A DNA stretch of 33,251 nucleotides from Nitrospirota bacterium (GTDB lineage Bacteria > Nitrospirota > Leptospirillia > Leptospirillales > Leptospirillaceae). This document shows positions 30,131 through 33,251 of the stretch, in pieces. The position numbers and the translations under genes were made by a program. Where the stretch lies: assembly GCA_021816465.1 (NCBI GenBank), contig JAKAYF010000016.1:1-33251 (forward strand), written 5' to 3'. Below the pieces are notes generated by a model. That model was not told the origin of the DNA, did no database searches, and saw nothing but the letters and a program-made list of their open reading frames with translations. Position 1 is the first letter of the stretch. Every line of letters starts with the position of its first letter.

Positions 30131-31578
30131 GACGTTTCTCCAAGGTGTTCGATGGCCCTGTTGATCCGCGACAGGGACTCCTGTTTTCCGAGGAGGATCA
30201 TGACCTCATGGATCCCGGGGCTGACCGTCTGTCCGGTCAGGGCTCCTCTCAAGGGAGAGGCGACCTGGCCAAGTTTCAGGGAAAGTTCCTGGACAAGAGA
30301 CTTCAACGCCTCGGAGAGATGGTCGTGGTCCCAGAGCTCGACCGCTTCGAGCCTGCGGTAAACCTCCCTCAGAACAGGAATATTCTCGGCGGTAAAACCC
30401 TTTTTGGCAAGTTCTGGGCTGTAGGCAAAATGCCGATCGAGAAAGGGCTGAAGACTCTCTCCGAGCTCCAGGAGGGTCCGGGTCCGCCCCTTCCACTCAT
30501 CGATGGCCCGGATGAGGTGTTCTGCCCCAGGTCCCGAGTCCTTGCTTCCGGGATAAAGGGGATCCTTTTCTTCGGGGAGGAAGGGAAGAAGCTGTGGCAG
30601 AAGATCCGTTCCCCGGGAGGTTTTCATATAATGGGCGTTGAGCCACAGGAGTTTTTCCGGATTGAAAATGGATGGAGAGGAGCCGACATGATCGAGGTCA
30701 AAAAATTCGATCAATTCGGCCCGGCTGAAAATTTCCTGATCCTTGTGCGACCATCCGAGACGGACGATATAGTTGACCATCGCATCCGGAAGGTACCCCA
30801 TGTCCCGGTAGGCGGTGACCGAAGTGGCCCCATGGCGTTTCGACAGTTTGGTCCGGTCCGTTCCATGGATCATCGGGATATGGGCAAAGGCCGGCAGACT
30901 GACGCCCAGTGCCTCGAAGAGGAGGATCTGGCGAGGGGTGTTGTTGATATGGTCATCTCCCCTGATCACGTGGGAGATATTCATGTCCGCATCATCGATG
31001 ACAACGGCAAAGTTGTATGTCGGGGTCCGGTCCGACCTTACAAGAACCAGATCATCGAGAACCTCTGCATCGAAGGTGACGTTGCCCCGGATGAGGTCTG
31101 ATACGACGACATCCCCTTTTCTGGTGTTGTGAAAACGGATGACATGGGGCCTGTCCGCCGGAACGTTCCGGTTTCTGCAGCGACCGTCATATCTGGGGGG
31201 CAGTCCTGCCGCCATCGCTTCTTTCCGCCGGGCCTCAAGATCATCGGGAGAACAGTCGCAGCGATAGGCGTGGCCCGACGACAGGAGTGTCCGGGCCGCT
31301 TCAAGGTACCGCTCCATCCTCTGGCTCTGGTAAAAGGGGCCGGAGTCCCATTCAAGACCCAGCCAGTTCATTCCGTCAAAGATCCCCGAGACAGACTCTT
31401 CGGTTGACCGTTCCCTGTCCGTGTCTTCAACTCTCAGGACGAACTCTCCTCCGTGGTGTCTGGCGAACAGATAGTTGAAAAGGGCGGTTCGCGCGCCTCC
31501 AAGGTGAAGCGCCCCCGTTGGACTTGGGGCAAATCGGACGCGAACAGGGTTTTTTCCGGATAGTGTCGGGGATGTCAA
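30127..31578 (-). CDS. gltX: Glutamyl-tRNA synthetase
   Basis: This class I synthetase has 483 residues. The HIGH-type motif is PSPTGALHLGGAR (near residue 25), and the KMSKS-type motif is KLSKRHG near 243. The catalytic domain is followed by the helical anticodon-binding region ending in GQTVSPGIHEVMILLG. It charges tRNA-Glu, whose product also feeds tetrapyrrole synthesis through the C5 pathway that ends at hemL in this window. The start is TTG 31578 with GGAG six bases upstream, and it leaves the family N-terminus (VRVRFAPSPTG) intact. Whether it is discriminating cannot be read here. Confidence 0.95.
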   Translation of the reverse strand: MTSPTLSGKNPVRVRFAPSPTGALHLGGARTALFNYLFARHHGGEFVLRVEDTDRERSTEESVSGIFDGMNWLGLEWDSGPFYQSQRMERYLEAARTLLSSGHAYRCDCSPDDLEARRKEAMAAGLPPRYDGRCRNRNVPADRPHVIRFHNTRKGDVVVSDLIRGNVTFDAEVLDDLVLVRSDRTPTYNFAVVIDDADMNISHVIRGDDHINNTPRQILLFEALGVSLPAFAHIPMIHGTDRTKLSKRHGATSVTAYRDMGYLPDAMVNYIVRLGWSHKDQEIFSRAELIEFFDLDHVGSSPSIFNPEKLLWLNAHYMKTSRGTDLLPQLLPFLPEEKDPLYPGSKDSGPGAEHLIRAIDEWKGRTRTLLELGESLQPFLDRHFAYSPELAKKGFTAENIPVLREVYRRLEAVELWDHDHLSEALKSLVQELSLKLGQVASPLRGALTGQTVSPGIHEVMILLGKQESLSRINRAIEHLGETS

Positions 31579-31787
31579 GAGATGCTCCAGTATTGAAGAG
31601 TTTTAACATGTTCAACGCAGAATTCCCTCCTCTTTGGGCTCTTTTGCCAGAAGAGGGATGAATGCTTGCACTGTCTTGTGTCTTGCGCTAAAGCAACAAC
31701 AGGCGTAACCGGTTCAGGTATCGGCTGTATCCAGGGCGCAAGCAGGACAACTCTTCTGGATCAACCGTTGGAAAAGTGCCGCTGGCT

Positions 31788-32174
31788 CTACAGCCATTTT
31801 CTGGAACGCAGAAAGAACGCCCGGGAGTGGTACGGCGGTTTCCCTGTCCAACGACGGGCAGCAGAACACACGCCCGGCATTGAAATGGAAGAGAGAATGG
31901 CCCAGTTTAGCCCGGCTTTTGCCGTCGCCCCGTTTGTGACATGCTGTCGGGCCTCGTCTTTTTTGAGTGCCGGCCTCTTCGCCATGTTTTTGACCTTGAG
32001 ATCCTCGAAGACGATGAGGCTCCGTTCCGGAGAATCTGGGAGGGAAATTCCGGAGCCAGGGAGTGCTTTCTCCGATGAACCGCTGGTGTCCGCGATCCAT
32101 TGGAGAAGGATCTGTTCCTGGGCGGGAGTGGCGCGAAAGCGGTTGCCAGTCTGCATGGGAAGAGGATACCTCAA
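31788..32174 (-). pseudogene. Decayed tnpB (IS200/IS605 family) fragment
   Basis: Two TnpB landmarks survive. Near the N-terminus is MQTGNRFRATPAQEQILLQW, the usual opening. After about 32 residues comes RSLIVFEDLKVKNMAKRP, then VTNGATAKAGLNWAIL, the RuvC-II region carrying the catalytic Glu. In between, the reading frame slips: the next expected piece (GHQRFI) is found in the adjacent frame at about 32075-32100. Some 150 residues of the middle are gone and the C-terminal zinc-finger/RuvC-III part is not recognisable. It is therefore a non-functional remnant. The flanking 31579-31787 shows nothing further except the gltX leader. Confidence 0.75.
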
Positions 32175-32272
32175 GGCGGAGACGGAAATAAAGACCGTCC
32201 GCTTGATCCCTTTTGGCCTGTGGACCGGGAATGGGCCAGGCGGACAGGAGTTCAGATGGGAACTAAGAAATT

Positions 32273-32301
32273 TTGATCTTTCAGGATCTGCCTCATATAA
32301 T
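32273..32301 (+). promoter_or_regulatory. Promoter of the 32347 lipoprotein gene
   Basis: TTGATC (32273-32278), 17 bases, then a perfect TATAAT (32296-32301). The leader would be about 40 bases. It is the best plus-strand sigma70 match in the window. It lies upstream of the 5' end of the tnpB remnant on the opposite strand. Confidence 0.7.
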
Positions 32302-32346
32302 GGTGCGTTGATATGACGGGTGTATTTTATCTGAAAAGAGGGTCGA

Positions 32347-32892
32347 TTGAATTATTCCAAAGGAGCAGATGGGCAAAGAAGCAAGAGGAAAGATCCGTTT
32401 CCCGGGATTGTAACGGTTCTCTTTCTCGCTGTTTTTTTGGTGCTGGGTGCCTGCTCGGAGGCAGTGGAGCTGACACCTGAACAAAAGGCCCTTTTCGGTG
32501 CCTGGAATATTACGAAGGAGATTTCCCGGGATTACGGGAAGGAGGATCAGCCGGCCATCCTCTCCCTTCTTTCCCCTTCAATCCGTGCCGATGGCCATGT
32601 CGCGGCTGATCTCTCGGCCCTGTTTGTCCGCCTTGACCATGTCAGGCTTCACCTGACGGCAGACTCCGGAGTGGAAGATGACCGGCTGGGAACAATGCTC
32701 CTGAGGTCCCATTGGGTTCTTTCGGGAATGGTTGTCGGCGCCAAGCCGGGTCAAGGCGGCGGATACCTGAAGGCCGGAGAATGCCGGCTTCTGGTATCGA
32801 TTCCCAAGCCTGGCCAGCACGCTATTCTCCTGTCCATCACAGGGGATGATTTTCTGCGTGTCCAGATCGTTTCTGGACAGAAGGCCGGATGA
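32347..32892 (+). CDS. Hypothetical lipoprotein
   Basis: The 181-residue product has a basic N-terminus (RSKRKDP), a hydrophobic stretch and the lipobox VLGAC with Cys36. The mature part has no recognised family; it is mostly beta-prone, with two short Gly/His stretches. The start is TTG 32347, with GAGGG four bases upstream. An ATG with better spacing to AAGGAG near 32371 is out of frame and opens only a 14-codon frame. The predicted omega-RNA scaffold begins about a dozen bases after its stop, so an insertion next to this gene is likely. Confidence 0.65.
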   Translation: MNYSKGADGQRSKRKDPFPGIVTVLFLAVFLVLGACSEAVELTPEQKALFGAWNITKEISRDYGKEDQPAILSLLSPSIRADGHVAADLSALFVRLDHVRLHLTADSGVEDDRLGTMLLRSHWVLSGMVVGAKPGQGGGYLKAGECRLLVSIPKPGQHAILLSITGDDFLRVQIVSGQKAG

Positions 32893-32904
32893 CACCGAGA
32901 TCAA

Positions 32905-33175
32905 CCACCCCGCCGTGAACGGCGGAGCTTGAAAGGAATTTGAAGCTCAGGTTGACCAGGGAAAGCCGTAACCAACCGGCTACGTTGCGTACAGGTACAA
33001 GACCCACCGACGGATGCTTCCTCAGTTCGCCGCTCTGGAAGTCCCGGATGCAGACAACCGCGAGGGCAAGGACGAAACGGTCCGGGACAATACGCCGGTT
33101 CGTGACATTCCCGAGGGGAGACGCTTCGAAAGAAGCGCGTTACGGCCGCAAGGCCAGTGCAACGTAAGTTTTTTG
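32905..33175 (+). ncRNA. Putative IscB-associated omega-RNA (HEARO)
   Basis: The 290 bases before the iscB-like ORF carry no gene but many stem-loops: CCGCCG-TGAA-CGGCGG (32910-32925), GAGCTT (32925-32930) with AAGCTC (32943-32948), AGCCG (32964-32968) with CGGCT (32977-32981), and CGCTTC-GAAA-GAAGCG (33122-33137). Just before the ORF is GGCC-GCAA-GGCC (33144-33155), nested in CGTT/AACG (33138-33141/33161-33164). Two loops are GNRA tetraloops. Position, size and density fit the omega-RNA (HEARO) that lies directly upstream of iscB and guides the nuclease. In IscB systems the guide is at the 5' end, so it would be encoded just left of about 32905. The exact 5' end is uncertain. Confidence 0.75.
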
Positions 33176-33183
33176 GAGGTTTC

Positions 33184-33251
33184 ATGCAGGTATTCGTATT
33201 GGATAAACACAAGAAGCCCCTGATGCCCTGACACCCGGCCCGGGCAAGGGA
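33184..33251 (+). pseudogene. iscB: iscB 5' end, interrupted by in-frame TGA; runs off window
   Basis: ATG 33184 follows GGAGG by four bases. The first 15 codons read MQVFVLDKHKKPLMP, the characteristic N-terminal PLMP motif of IscB, the RNA-guided nuclease ancestral to Cas9 and carried by IS200/IS605-superfamily elements. Codon 16 is TGA (33229-33231). The same frame then continues HPARAR, exactly what follows in intact IscB proteins, where codon 16 is often Cys (TGC or TGT). One base change therefore explains the stop. The catalytic RuvC and HNH regions lie beyond the window, so I cannot tell if the rest is intact or if a downstream start rescues it. Confidence 0.85.

Noticed and set aside
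30145-31101. Plus-strand frame of 318 codons
   Set aside because: Antisense shadow of gltX, which has intact catalytic motifs.
31666-32316. Plus-strand frame of 216 codons
   Set aside because: No ribosome site, Cys/Arg/Trp-rich unnatural composition, and it runs antisense to the recognisable tnpB remnant.
33229-33231. TGA in iscB as selenocysteine codon
   Set aside because: Cys at this place in relatives makes the idea tempting, but no hairpin of the bacterial SECIS kind can be judged in the 20 bases left, and a simple nonsense change is more likely.
1-33251. CRISPR array, tRNA or rRNA genes
   Set aside because: No regularly spaced direct repeats, cloverleaf-like sequence or rRNA motifs were seen on either strand.

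Overview
The window reads as chromosome of a Gram-negative, autotrophic bacterium, most likely a Leptospirillum-like member of the Nitrospirota. Two adjacent multi-subunit 2-oxoacid:ferredoxin oxidoreductase clusters, the signature enzymes of the reductive TCA cycle, point that way. So do LPS heptose genes, lipoproteins, a C5-pathway hemL and a moderately high GC content. The genus is an inference; the window holds no rRNA or other marker.

Layout. 1-3.1 kb: the 5' part of an exported outer-membrane-type protein, an acyl-ACP desaturase and a divergent DNA-binding-type protein. Two matched TGAAAC-N4-GTTTCA palindromes lie about 210-230 bp upstream of the first two genes. 3.1-7.9 kb: mutM, then a cell-wall recycling group (amgK, murU, anmK) and engB, where anmK overlaps a neighbour at both ends. 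7.9-16.8 kb: a compact minus-strand operon running hemL, gmhA, hldE C-terminal-type adenylyltransferase, mfd and three PpiC/SurA-type foldases; five of its seven genes appear to start with TTG. 17.1-18.1 kb: a small acidic protein and a J-domain protein.

18.1-26.5 kb: two paralogous plus-strand oxidoreductase clusters in the order alpha, beta, gamma, ferredoxin-type delta, small fifth gene. The fifth genes of the two clusters do not resemble each other, and the first cluster is followed by a DUF1841 gene. A strong terminator closes the block. 26.5-31.6 kb (minus strand): two lipoproteins sharing a duplicated N-terminal domain (one fused to OmpA), mscL with a C-terminal zinc ribbon, an unknown protein, and gltX-psiE-DUF2939.

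31.7-33.25 kb is an IS200/IS605-superfamily relic zone: a decayed tnpB, a lipoprotein gene with its own promoter, then a highly structured non-coding stretch leading into an ORF that begins like IscB, the ancestor of Cas9. That stretch is the expected place for an IscB omega-RNA (HEARO). The iscB reading frame has a TGA at codon 16 and runs off the window. This RNA-guided nuclease locus is the most notable item here.

Together the genes cover carbon fixation, envelope biogenesis and homeostasis (heptose, peptidoglycan recycling, foldases, lipoproteins, mechanosensitive channel) and DNA repair. No tRNA, rRNA or CRISPR array was seen.
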